Of a stretch of DNA of 64,000 nt, positions 31,971 to 41,675 are shown one piece after another. This DNA is from Paramicrosporidium saccamoebae. Lineage: Eukaryota > Rozellomycota. Made by a program: the position numbers and the translations under genes. The stretch lies in assembly GCA_002794465.1 (NCBI GenBank), contig MTSL01000105.1:29367-93366 (forward strand), read 5' to 3'. Position 1 is the first letter of the stretch, and each line of letters opens with the position of its first letter. Below the pieces are notes generated by a model. That model ran no database searches. It had not been told where the DNA came from and saw only the letters and a program-made list of their open reading frames with translations.

Positions 31971-32835
31971 CCTCTTTCCACCTCGCATACACGACTATTT
32001 ATCTCACAAATTCAAGAATTCAAGACTTCTGAAGGGTCTCAAGGTACTTTTGTACGCATTTGCTGGTTAATTGGCAGGAAATTTGTTAATGTATTGCGAC
32101 TCTTCGATATGTTTTATAGAAATTGTTGGAATGGTAATGGGATCGGACACGAGAAACAAGTTTATCAACTACAAAATTCAAGACGGTACAGCATCCATTT
32201 CAGCTCTATGGTGGAAGATAAAAGAGGAGGAAGCTATTCAGAACACGCTGCTAAACGGAACACCTGTCTTAGCGCGTGGAAAGTTTACCGTCTTTGATGA
32301 GACTCGTCAAATAACGCTTTCTCAAATCATCCCAATTAGTAGTCCTATCCAGGAGGCCTTTTGGATTACGCAAACTATTGTTCTGCAAAAGACAGTGTAC
32401 CCTCAAGCTGCCAGGCGTCCCAATCCTCTAAAATATCCCCCCATAGCATCGGAACCTCATTTATGGAGTCTTGCCACTAAAGACTTTGGTGGTCAGTTCT
32501 GCAAGACTGACATTGCAGATGTTCTTAAGAGACGAGGCCATCACCTGGATGACCTTGATGGATTAATCACTGAATGGATCAATCTTGGCTTAATTTATTC
32601 TGTACCGAATTCACCTTATCGGAAGATACCGGACCATAACCTAAATAGCATCTTGTATCAAGAGCTCAAGAGATCATCCAGTGCAGTCCACTATCGCTAT
32701 ATTTGGAACCGTCTTCGAACAATGGGGTATCAAATATCGCTGAAAGGTGTAGGGCTGTCCTTGGACGCAATTACGAGCACAAAGGGCAGCCGCGTAAGTA
32801 GATCCGGACCAGAAACGTTTCTCTATCAAACGTAG
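31953..32835 (+). CDS. STN1: STN1-like CST telomere-capping subunit
   Basis: OB-fold protein of the CST complex, which binds telomeric single-stranded DNA and recruits Pol alpha-primase. A 34-nt intron at 32044-32077 joins a short first exon to the OB fold (IEIVGMVMGSDTRNKFINYK, IQDGTASISALWWK). A C-terminal half with two winged-helix-like segments follows (FCKTDIADVLKRRG and LYQELKRSSSAVHYRYIWN), matching STN1 architecture. The start is uncertain: ATG 31953 or 31962. Generic OB proteins such as Rpa2 are the main alternative, but they have one winged helix. Confidence 0.7.
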
Positions 32836-33175
32836 CTCAATATCACTGTCGTGTAGCAGGCCGATCAACACGGAACACGCCAAACGCTTCTGTTGGGCAA
32901 GAGGAGAGCTCGTTGATTAACTCGACAGCCATTTTATAGGCTGCTGATTGGAACCGTTCCTATTAGGAGGCCTTATCTTTTCTGGTGCGCGGTGAACCAA
33001 TTCGCGCTTAAGGAAGAATAATTATATTTAGAGTATGATCAGATGAAAGGTTTTACCTCACAAAAGATATTCTACCGACAAAAACAGCTCTCACTAAGCG
33101 TGTGCGATAGTAGTTACTGTACGTAGGTAGAAGAGTTCCTACGCCACACTTTCTATAAATCTGATACATTACAGT
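32836..33175. other. Intergenic between convergent genes
   Basis: No gene is supported. On the minus strand a 29-codon frame from about 32934 is preceded by ctataaaatgg, with the TATA string touching the ATG; the spacing is unlike the real promoters of this window. Confidence 0.4.
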
Positions 33176-34873
33176 CTAGGCTTTCCCTGCTGGATGATCC
33201 TGGGCGTAAAAGGCTTCCATTGACGTGATGGAAATGGGGTGTGCTATGGGGGTTGCTCCTTGTGTTCTGGCAATTTTTACGTGAACATAGTCACCCACCA
33301 CAGGGAATCTCATGGTGTTGCTCATCAAGTCGAGAGTCGCCTGACGAGGAAAAACGACATTGCGGCCGCCATCGCTCCGACCTGCCAAATCTAGGTTTGA
33401 CTTTTTGCTGTCACCCTCTACGAGGACTAGCTCATGCCGGCCTACGCTCTTCTCGACTCGGCTGCCCATGATTTCGTAGAATTTAGCAATAATTTCAGCC
33501 AGGCGTCGTTTTTTATCAGCTTCGGGAACATCATCCTCAAATCTTCTATGAGCCATAGTTTTTTCCCGCATGCTATAAGCAAACATATAGGCCATATCAT
33601 ATCCGACTGTTTCAAGTAATCCCAAAGTATCTTGGTGATCCGCCTCTGTCTCTCCACAAAACCCAGCAATGAAATCGCTGGACAAAGATACATTTGGTAT
33701 TATTTCTCGAATATGCTCAACCAGTTCAATATATGCCTCTCTTGTGTATCCACGTCGCATCCTCTCCAACACTGCAGTGCTTCCACTTTGTGCTGGGAGA
33801 TGAATCTGCTTGCAAATGTTTGGACGATCACGCATCAGGAACAGCAAATCATCAGGAAAGTCCTTTGGGTGAGGCGACGTGAATCTAATTCTCATATTTT
33901 TGTCGATTGAAGACACTCTTTCAAGCAAATCCACAAACCGTTTGCCACCGATCGTGGGTTTGTAGACGGTACGGAAACCACGACTCATCTCTACTGCTAC
34001 TGAGGGAGTGGATTCCATAATAGAGAGATCGCAATAGCTATTTACATTTTGCCCAAGTAAGGTAACCTCCTTAAGACCTTCATCGGACAGTCTTTGCACC
34101 TCTTCAACAATGGATTCAATTGGTCTGCTCCTTTCTCTCCCTCTGAAAAGTAAGAACGCACACCACACTGATTACCTCGTAAATGGAACAATGCAGAAGG
34201 CACACATGTTGTTACATCCGCGCATAATCGAGACAAAGGCAGACTTTTTGCTAGAGTCGGTCCTGACCGGCGCGATGTCAGCATAAGTTTCGTCTGCGGA
34301 CAGCATGACGTTTATTCCGCTGACTCCATCAAAGGCACCTTCCAGTAGCCTTGGGAGGTCGCGGTAGGCATCAGGGCCACATACGAGATCAACATTGCGC
34401 CTTTTCTCCAACAGCTCGGATTTCAATCGTTCCGCCATACAGCCGAGCACTCCCACAGTCAGGCCTCCACGTTTTCGTTTCTCAATTCCGCCTAACGCAT
34501 CAAGACGAGACCAAATTTTGGCTTCGGCGTTTTCACGAATTGCACACGTCATCAATAGGACCACATCAGCCTCCTCTACATCTTTGCTGATAGTGTACCT
34601 TCCCGATTTTTGCAGTACTCCAATAACAATTTCAGTGTCACTAAAGTTCATTTGGCAGCCATAGGTTTCAATGAAGACTCGCTTTGCGGGTCGCGAATCC
34701 TGAGCGAAAGCCTGTTCTAAATATGGCGGAATAGGGGCGGCCTCTATTGCTTGTGCATCCTTTTTGTGAATGAAATCTTTCAAGTTTTTTAATGCGATCC
34801 GGTCATTACTGTGGGTCCTTTTCAGAAGAAGAGGAAGTCTGCTGGCTATAGGCCTTGCGAAGCCAAGACGCAT
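33176..34873 (-). CDS. CDK5RAP1: CDK5RAP1/MiaB-type tRNA methylthiotransferase
   Basis: Radical-SAM enzyme adding the 2-methylthio group to isopentenyl-A37 of tRNAs, in mitochondria in animals. A 33-nt intron joins FCIVPFT to RGRERS. The N-terminal [4Fe-4S] cysteines are visible in [21 protein letters not shown] and GVLGCMAER; the radical-SAM motif is [12 protein letters not shown] domain at the end. The start at 34873 ([19 protein letters not shown]) is chosen: it forms an ideal presequence and avoids overlapping the divergent acyltransferase ATG at 34956. Confidence 0.93.
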
Positions 34874-34955
34874 TTTTCTGATAAAACATTTTCGTAAACT
34901 TTCCGGGCCGTCAATTGGCCATTTTGAGAAGCTCCACAGTTGGTTGACTCGTGCC

Positions 34956-37004
34956 ATGTTCTCGCTAGAAGTTTTGCGTGAACTTGCACTGTTGCTAACG
35001 TACGACCTAATCTGTGGCTTATTCAAGGTCGGTACTTCAGTCTTCTTTCGCGAAGTCCTGAAGCGCGGCTCTCATCAAATCCCCCCAACGGGTGCAGTCA
35101 TTTTTGTCGCTGCACCTCACGCCAACCAGTTTGTTGATCCACTTATTGTGATGCAAACATGTCCGCGGCCTGTGAGGTTTCTGATGGCGGCCTCCTCCAT
35201 GAGTAAGGGAGTGCCCGGATTCTTCGGCCGCCTGTTGAGATGTATTCCGGTAGAGCGCGCAACAGATTCAGCAAAACATGGGAGTGGAAAAATCACGCAG
35301 GATCACACTGATAAGCTCAAGATCCTTGGGATTGGCACAAAATTTACAAAAGAACTCAAGCCTGAATCCACTGCCATTGTAATTATGCTGGGATTGGAGA
35401 CAATAAGCTCAACAGTCGAAAAGATTGAATCTGACACTGTAGTATATTTGAAGAAGCCGCTTGAGCATGGAAAATCTTCTTTCCTCTCAGAACCAACAGA
35501 ATACTCTGTGCTGCCTGTACTGGACCAATCGGAGGTCTATAGCGCCGTTTTTGACGTTCTAGAACGTGGAGAGTGTTTAGGAATATTTCCAGAGGGAGGC
35601 TCTCACGATCGGGCCGAGATGCTTCCATTAAAAGCCGGTGTCACAATAATGGCACTAGGTGCATTGGCACGGAAGCCTGATTTGGAGCTTACAATCGTCC
35701 CCTGCGGTCTGAATTACTTTAATCCTGACAAGTTTCGATCAAGAGCCATGGTGGAATATGGGGAACCAGTTGTTGTTGACCATGCGTTGGTTGAGCTATT
35801 CAAGATGGGCGGAAATCACCGAAGAGAGGCTTGTGGTAGATTGCTTGAACAGATTTATTACAGTCTTTGCAGTGTCACCGTTAACGTCCCTGATTTTGAG
35901 ACACTGCAAGTGATGCAAGCCACTCGTCGTTTATATCAACCGACTTCGAGAACGCTAAATTCTTTTGAACTGCTCGAGCTGACTCGCCGGTTTGTTAAGG
36001 GTTATTTGAAATTTAAAGACGAACCTCGAGTTCGAGAACTGCTTAGTGCAATTTTGGAGTACAACAAGCTACTGAGACATTTTTGTCTGTATGATCATCA
36101 GGTACGAACTATTGAAATTGGGTTTGCACGAGCTTCCTTCCTCTTCGTCTCTCAGCTCTTTCGTTTGTGCCTGTTTGGGATTATAGTACTTCCTGGAGTG
36201 CTTGTGAACCTCCCTGCAGTATTAATAATTGATCGAATCAGCAAGAAAAAGGCTGCCATTGCTCTGGCAGCGTCAAATGTAAAATTGAAAGGCCGCGATG
36301 TTCTGGCCACTTGGAAATTGATTGTGGGGTTTGTTCTATTTCCAATACTGTATGCAGTTTATTCCATTCCCTTGATTTATGAATTGAATCTTTCGGGGCT
36401 AAGTTTATTGCGTATCGCCTTTTTCGTATTCTTCTTCTCAGTCTTCACAATGCCTTGGCTTTCTTATTTGACAGTGCTCGTTGCTGAGCGTGGCTACGAA
36501 ACATATGCATCTATCAGGCCTCTATGGTATTCGATTATACATCCCCACTATGGCGAGGTTCTTCGTAGAATGCGTCGACGTCTTCGGAAGGAGATTATCA
36601 AGGTTGTTGATGAGTATGGGCCCAAAATGTTTTATGATTTTGAGTCTCAGCGGATTGTTCCTTCGCGGAGACCAAGTCTTGCCATCGACGAAGACAGCAT
36701 GTCCACCTCATTAGCCGACACACCAATAGAGACACCGAGATCGGATGACGAGATGCATGATCTGGTTCAAAAAGCTCAATCTATATCGCGTACTTCCTCG
36801 CCCGCAATGGGTCTCGAGGATGGGCTAGATTCTGTGATTGCTGGATTCCAGTATATGCGATCTGGGGTTGGATCCGTATTTTCAAATGTAAATAACGAAG
36901 AATCTTTAGTCAAAGTTGACGACTGGTCGTATGTAGAAGACTTGGAAATTGATGACATTTTCTTTACCGAGGCCACTCTACCCAGCTCAAAAAAGCGACA
37001 ATAA
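34956..37004 (+). CDS. SCT1: Glycerol-3-phosphate / DHAP acyltransferase (Gpt2/Sct1)
   Basis: First acylation step of glycerolipid synthesis in the ER. 682 residues from ATG 34956, single exon. PlsC motifs: [13 protein letters not shown] (HX4D-like block I), [11 protein letters not shown] (block III) and a long insertion between them as in fungal Gpt2. [14 protein letters not shown] follows. At least four spans in the C-terminal half (about 435-590) and a Ser/Asp-rich cytosolic tail with possible phosphosites, as in the yeast enzymes. With CDS1 at 7439 it covers early phospholipid synthesis. Confidence 0.93.
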   Translation: MFSLEVLRELALLLTYDLICGLFKVGTSVFFREVLKRGSHQIPPTGAVIFVAAPHANQFVDPLIVMQTCPRPVRFLMAASSMSKGVPGFFGRLLRCIPVERATDSAKHGSGKITQDHTDKLKILGIGTKFTKELKPESTAIVIMLGLETISSTVEKIESDTVVYLKKPLEHGKSSFLSEPTEYSVLPVLDQSEVYSAVFDVLERGECLGIFPEGGSHDRAEMLPLKAGVTIMALGALARKPDLELTIVPCGLNYFNPDKFRSRAMVEYGEPVVVDHALVELFKMGGNHRREACGRLLEQIYYSLCSVTVNVPDFETLQVMQATRRLYQPTSRTLNSFELLELTRRFVKGYLKFKDEPRVRELLSAILEYNKLLRHFCLYDHQVRTIEIGFARASFLFVSQLFRLCLFGIIVLPGVLVNLPAVLIIDRISKKKAAIALAASNVKLKGRDVLATWKLIVGFVLFPILYAVYSIPLIYELNLSGLSLLRIAFFVFFFSVFTMPWLSYLTVLVAERGYETYASIRPLWYSIIHPHYGEVLRRMRRRLRKEIIKVVDEYGPKMFYDFESQRIVPSRRPSLAIDEDSMSTSLADTPIETPRSDDEMHDLVQKAQSISRTSSPAMGLEDGLDSVIAGFQYMRSGVGSVFSNVNNEESLVKVDDWSYVEDLEIDDIFFTEATLPSSKKRQ

Positions 37005-37039
37005 AGAGGATTGATCGAGATGTGTGGGGGTGGTGAAAT

Positions 37040-37267
37040 TGTGATGTAGAGGGTTGATTAGTTGGGACTTTGAGGATGGTTCCCTAGTTTGGGGAGGATA
37101 CCATTGGAACAATAAATGAAAGATGAGGCCTATATCTTTATCATTTTTGGAGTACTACGTTACTTGTGAGGCCACAAAGGACTTGCAACTTGATAGTAAA
37201 AGAGTTTCCTTGCCTCCCGGACAAATAGTAGTGACAAAATCCGCGGCACTATCCCCACTATGCGACA
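37040..37267 (+). mobile_element. MITE-like fragments, copy D
   Basis: The element's first 28 bp (tgtgatgtagagggttgatt...) appear at 37040-37067 and its last 19 bp (actatccccactatgcgac) at 37249-37267, but the middle does not match. This may be a rearranged or replaced copy with both ends kept. 37005-37352 holds nothing else. Confidence 0.55.
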
Positions 37268-37352
37268 AAATGCAAGGTGAAGGATTGGTCAAGGTGTAGA
37301 GTAGCTCTTGATTGGAAATTGACTATGGCGAGAAACGTTCAATAGTGCCTTT

Positions 37353-37547
37353 TTAACCTGGCCACATATTAACATCAGCCTCATATCTGTAGATCGGAAC
37401 ACGTATTGGCATCAGGTCCATGTATACGGGAATTTGAACGAGCCTCCATCTTGATGTTACTTGACTCTCCAAGTAAAGACGGCCATAAACTTTACTCTTA
37501 AACGGTGACAGTCTTAATGAACGAGGGTCAGCACTGAAAATGTCCAT
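37353..37547 (-). CDS. Small hypothetical protein
   Basis: Not recognised. ATG 37547 begins a 64-residue frame with balanced composition (MDIFSADPRSLRLSPFKSK, RWRLVQIPVYMDLMPIRVP). It has no signal or membrane span. It starts 32 bp past the end of the upstream JIP5 gene. It may be a real small protein, an exon, or chance. Confidence 0.35.
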   Translation of the reverse strand: MDIFSADPRSLRLSPFKSKVYGRLYLESQVTSRWRLVQIPVYMDLMPIRVPIYRYEADVNMWPG

Positions 37548-37579
37548 ATTGTGGTTAAATCTCCTGTTTATTGCCAAGA

Positions 37580-38680
37580 CTAATCAAGATCTTTAAAAAA
37601 TCCAGAGGCGGTTGGTTTCCTCTTTGCAGTTTTTTGTTTCTTGGCTTTCGGCTGTTCTTCGTCACTATCGCTTTCATCAGTGGAATCAGAGTCGGAATCA
37701 GATCCTGATTCGCCCTTGCAAGCGCCATCACTCGTAGCGGCCTCTTCCAAAAGCGATGAGGTAACTCTAACCACGTGGACAGAAGGATCATCAGCAGAAA
37801 TAGCTAAAATGAAGCCATCTTCATCACCACTTTTAATCCAGGCAAGTCTTTCTAGGGAATCTTGTGCGTCGAGCACTTCGATGCCGATTGACAAGGGGGT
37901 GGCTCTCAAAATTCTCAATTTGCCGTCTCCACCAGCGGTGGCTATCATCTTTAACTCTTCATTAAGCATAATAGCGTCATTGATAGAAGAGTAACTATGT
38001 AGCTTTGACTTTAGAGTGTCACAAGGGGCGCCCCAGTAGTTCCACTTGAACAGCTTCAAGGCCCCAAGTGCCGTACCCAAGAGTACTTTTCCACTCACCC
38101 CCAATGTAAGAACAGCAGTCACATCTTCTTCAAAGTTTTTGCTCACAGCGAGCATCTTTTCTTTCTTTAGGTCAATCACGGACATGGTTCCATCACCACT
38201 ACCCACAATTAATGTCTTTTTCGCCGAGACGACTTGCAAGCTGCTAATATAGTCATCGTGGTGATCATACATCTTAGAGATGCTGATGGTGGTTTTCTCA
38301 ACAAGCGTGCAAACAAAGACATCGCCGTCATCATTCCCAACGTAAACGTCCTTAGAGCCACCACAGACCAACGCACTAATGCAGCCAAACTCTTCGTCAC
38401 ACTCTAATACCTGGAATCCATCTTCTGCATCCGCGGTGCCGTCAATAACCGCTATATTTCCCGTGGTGCTTGCAGCAAGTATGAGGTCATCAGCAATAGC
38501 AAGTTTTCTAATACTTTTCTTAAAGGGTCTCCATTTGCCAGTAGCCACAAAAGCTGCCCCGTTTTCTTTGTATTTCAATACAAATCCTCGGGATGTAGCA
38601 ACCAGAAAGATATTTTCTTCACCAAGAGTAACAATGTCTGTGGGTACTCCAAGTTTTTCTGGCAGCTCGACCTTGAACAT
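37580..38680 (-). CDS. JIP5: WD40 protein Jip5/WDR55-like
   Basis: Nucleolar WD-repeat protein linked to 60S ribosome production. 366 residues from ATG 38680. Six to seven weak WD40 blades (for example GSGDGTMSVIDLKK and TAGGDGKLRILRATP) are followed by an acidic Ser/Asp stretch and a basic end (AKKQKTAKRKPTASGFFKDL) ending in FF-x-DL, which is characteristic of Jip5/WDR55. The ATG is 54 bp from the divergent MRP10 start. Confidence 0.8.
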   Translation of the reverse strand: MFKVELPEKLGVPTDIVTLGEENIFLVATSRGFVLKYKENGAAFVATGKWRPFKKSIRKLAIADDLILAASTTGNIAVIDGTADAEDGFQVLECDEEFGCISALVCGGSKDVYVGNDDGDVFVCTLVEKTTISISKMYDHHDDYISSLQVVSAKKTLIVGSGDGTMSVIDLKKEKMLAVSKNFEEDVTAVLTLGVSGKVLLGTALGALKLFKWNYWGAPCDTLKSKLHSYSSINDAIMLNEELKMIATAGGDGKLRILRATPLSIGIEVLDAQDSLERLAWIKSGDEDGFILAISADDPSVHVVRVTSSLLEEAATSDGACKGESGSDSDSDSTDESDSDEEQPKAKKQKTAKRKPTASGFFKDLD

Positions 38681-38734
38681 CGTGATACTACTGAACACTA
38701 CTGAGCGGTCAACCCTTGCTGCGCTCTCTCAAGA

Positions 38735-38995
38735 ATGGCCAAGAAGGTGCCCATGCGGCTCAAGTATCTTCGGGTAAACCCACAGACTGTCAACCAGAAA
38801 ACGTCTAAGCTATGTTCAGACGAAATTAACGCCCTGCTTGCGTGTTGGCGCATGAGCGGAGTGGATGCAACAGCATGCCTTGGCAGCGTCGCTGCTCTGG
38901 CTGCGTGTAGCTCCGCCAAGTCAAAAGTTGCCTCCACATCACAGCCAAAATCATCCATTAACTTTGTCCTTCAGAGAATGTTCCAAACTCGCTAG
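38735..38995 (+). CDS. MRP10: Mitoribosomal small-subunit protein Mrp10 (mS37)
   Basis: 86 residues. Basic start (MAKKVPMRLKYLRVNP), then a twin-CX9C hairpin: C-SDEINALLA-C and C-LGSVAALAA-C. Mrp10 is a structural protein of the small mitoribosomal subunit oxidised by Mia40. The LRV-NPQ start and ALLACW match the family. It implies that mitochondrial translation is retained. Another CHCH protein is possible but less likely. Confidence 0.85.
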   Translation: MAKKVPMRLKYLRVNPQTVNQKTSKLCSDEINALLACWRMSGVDATACLGSVAALAACSSAKSKVASTSQPKSSINFVLQRMFQTR

Positions 38996-39059
38996 TGTTA
39001 AATATATATTGTGGATCAGAGATAAAAAGTCTATTGTGAGAAAAGTATATAATGGACCA

Positions 39060-39255
39060 GATCCCTTGGTCGGTGATAAAACAGACCTCGCAATATTTAT
39101 GGATCGAGACTGCTCGGTCGGTGATACAGACATAATCCCCGCGCTATTTACGCTACAGAGCGAAACTCCTTGGTTGATGATACAGACATAAACCTCGCCC
39201 GTGCTACGGATTAAAACTCCTCAGTCGTGACTATAAACACAAACCTCCAATATAT
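39060..39255. repeat. Imperfect tandem repeat, 48-56 bp, three to four units
   Basis: The motif ggtcggtgataaaacagac (39068), ggtcggtgatacagacat (39116) and ggttgatgatacagacat (39172) recurs, each followed by a ccccg/ctcg-c-atttac-like stretch. It fills the gap between the convergent MRP10 and YEATS2-like genes. Confidence 0.7.
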
Positions 39256-39283
39256 TAAGAGGCATAAATCTATGCGGAAAATT

Positions 39284-41503
39284 CTAAGAAGTGGCGAAAT
39301 CTTTGGGAGGGGCCCCACCGAGCATGTGAGCGTTGCATAAAAAGTCCATCTCGTCTCTATTAAGGATGGCCCGGTAAACATGCAATGGAGTTAATAGGAC
39401 GGGACGACCAGATGCACGCTCCTTCGACTCTGGAATCTCTTTGGTGGAGATCTGAATGAGTTTTTCCATAAACGACCGAACTACACTCGTCACCATCTTT
39501 ACTGCGGGTTCGGAAGCAGGATGGCCAGGTTGTATATCTTGCACCTTTTGCCTCGTCCACTCTTCCAAATCATTACACTCGGCATTTGCAGGTGTAGATC
39601 GTTCGTAATACGACATGTAAGGACCAAAACAATCCTGCTTCAGCCTCTTGACAATATCACAATTTTCAGGAAGTAGTTCAAAGCGACTGGTGAGATCGGA
39701 GGAAGGGGTTCTTGAAGAAACATGAATCTTTCTCGGTCTAATGGAGCAGTTTTTTTGCAAAATCTCAAATTTGTCCTGTGGCAAATGTGCTAGCCCGCAG
39801 AATCTACAATACAACAACTTTTCTGGTGACAAGTCAAGCTCCTCCAATGCCGATGCAAATGCTGCCACTGATGCAGGAGTGTAACCCTTTTCACGACACC
39901 AACCGACCACATCCTCTGGTGACATTGAAAATGTGGGAAAGACTCGCATCAGATGATTACACAGAGCAGTTGCTCGATGCATTTCGAGTTGTCTTTGCTG
40001 GTCGAGATCCAAACGGAGAAATTCCTCCATGGAAGATGCGGGGCGATACTTTGTAGAGTCGAATGCACGTTTTCCTCTTTTACCAGCAAGAGGGAAATCA
40101 TTGACCGCTATTAGTAGCACATCGTCGTCTGAAACTCGTGCAGTCTTTGATTCAACTTTAGGCAGCACAGCAGAAAGTTCACTGGATCCAAGTTGAAAAT
40201 CAGTCCTCCTGTCCAGGTCCAAATCATGAGCTTGTTCGGCCAGAATAGAATACTTGCCGCTAGGGGCGGTCACCACTCGTAGTAGGTGAACAATCTCCAC
40301 AGGTTTGTTTCGCGGGTCCCAAAAATGAATTTGCACTCGGATAGGAAATTCTCCCCATCCTGACCTAACGAGTTCAAAAGGGGCCTCTGTGACGTCAATC
40401 ACGTCATTTGGGCTATAACTCGGATGCAAGAAAAATCGAACGGCTTTGATGAACGACTTGACATCTTGTGATGGGTCCACAGTGCCCTTTGGTGACTTTA
40501 CATAAACACGCCACTTGTGAGTGGGGAGTTTTCCATCCGGATTTTCCATCACGGAAGAGCCATTGACATCTCCAGGATCAGCTTTCACTGTTCCTGATTT
40601 CGAGACAAGACTTTTTGCAGCGTTTCCCAATATGATGCGTCGTTTTACATAGTATCGAGATCCCTTGAACGTGGGAATGGCATCTCCATCTCCCGCAGAT
40701 CCAGGAAGACCGGACCCACTTCCAACTGGTTCAGGGTCGGCTGTCCCCACATGGATCATTGGCTTTTTCACAAGATCATTAATAGGACCGGTCACATTAG
40801 CCCTAATCATTGCCAAGTCCATTTCCTGTTTTAGTTGCGTCGGATGCTTGTTGAAGTAGTCCTGGGGCACTTCACTGGGATCCTATATAATCAGAAGACT
40901 GGCAAAGACTACGGTAATGACACCACAACGCTGGAGGCGGTCGTCCTGACTGGAAAACGTCAGTCGACAGTGGATTCTGCAATGGTTCAAGAACCCCAGC
41001 ATAGAACGGAACAGATCAGAGCCGCATTTTGGGCACCTCATGCTATCAAGATTAAAGTGCCACAAAGACTAGGTACCGGACAATTGTGCCGTCAGGACGA
41101 ACTTCGTATTGCGCCTGGGGCTCCGACTGTGGTCGATCCTTGCTATTCGCGTAGGATACACTACGTGCCCCTCTTCGGCCCGGACTATGTCCAGTTGTAT
41201 CGCCGGGTGTGGACCTCGCACTGAGGGTGCCCACACTGTCTCCGCCATAGACAAACTCTAACATAAGAACCCGAAATGACTCGCTGGTATACCGTTAATA
41301 ATAAGCTTCTCGATCACTTTCAGTATTTGTCTCCCTCGTTCAAGCTCCTCTTGCAACACCTGTACTTCCCTCCACTTGTGGAGGATTTCCAGGTCCAGCT
41401 GATAAGAGAGGACTTTACGTATTCGCTGCTGAGAAGTCAAATCTGACCCTTCAGTCTGCTCTGTGGGTGAGGTTTCTCTCCTTTTCCGTAAATCATGTGT
41501 CAT
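39284..41503 (-). CDS. YEATS2: YEATS2-like chromatin reader with N-terminal zinc finger
   Basis: Acyl-lysine reader. Exons joined by 30-35-nt introns give a coiled N-terminus (VLSYQLDLEILHKWREVQ), a zinc finger (VRMRCPKCGSDLFRS, GFLNHCRIHCR, RCGVITDPSEVP), then the YEATS domain (THKWRVYVKSPKG, FFLHPSYSPNDVIDVTEAPF, GWGEFPIRVQIHFWD) and a long C-terminus with CRFCGLAHLPQDKFE. This order matches YEATS2 of the ATAC acetyltransferase complex and related basidiomycete proteins, not Yaf9/Taf14. The start ATG is at 41503. About 690 residues. Confidence 0.88.
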
Positions 41504-41675
41504 TTTGTATGCAAGGCTTTTCTCCCAGTCGATGCGGCGCCTTGGTTAATGTCCAGTGGGCAGCCAATCAGAACCAAGATGAAAACATATCTTTTCTTTT
41601 CTTAATCGATCACGAGAGAGGCCTCTTCTGTGAGAATGTAGTGATTACTGTATTATTACTAACTAGAGGTCGTGT

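Noticed and set aside
32850-32934. 29-codon minus frame preceded by ctataaaatgg
   Set aside because: The TATA string touches the ATG, unlike the 33-38 nt spacing of real promoters here, and no continuation exon was found.
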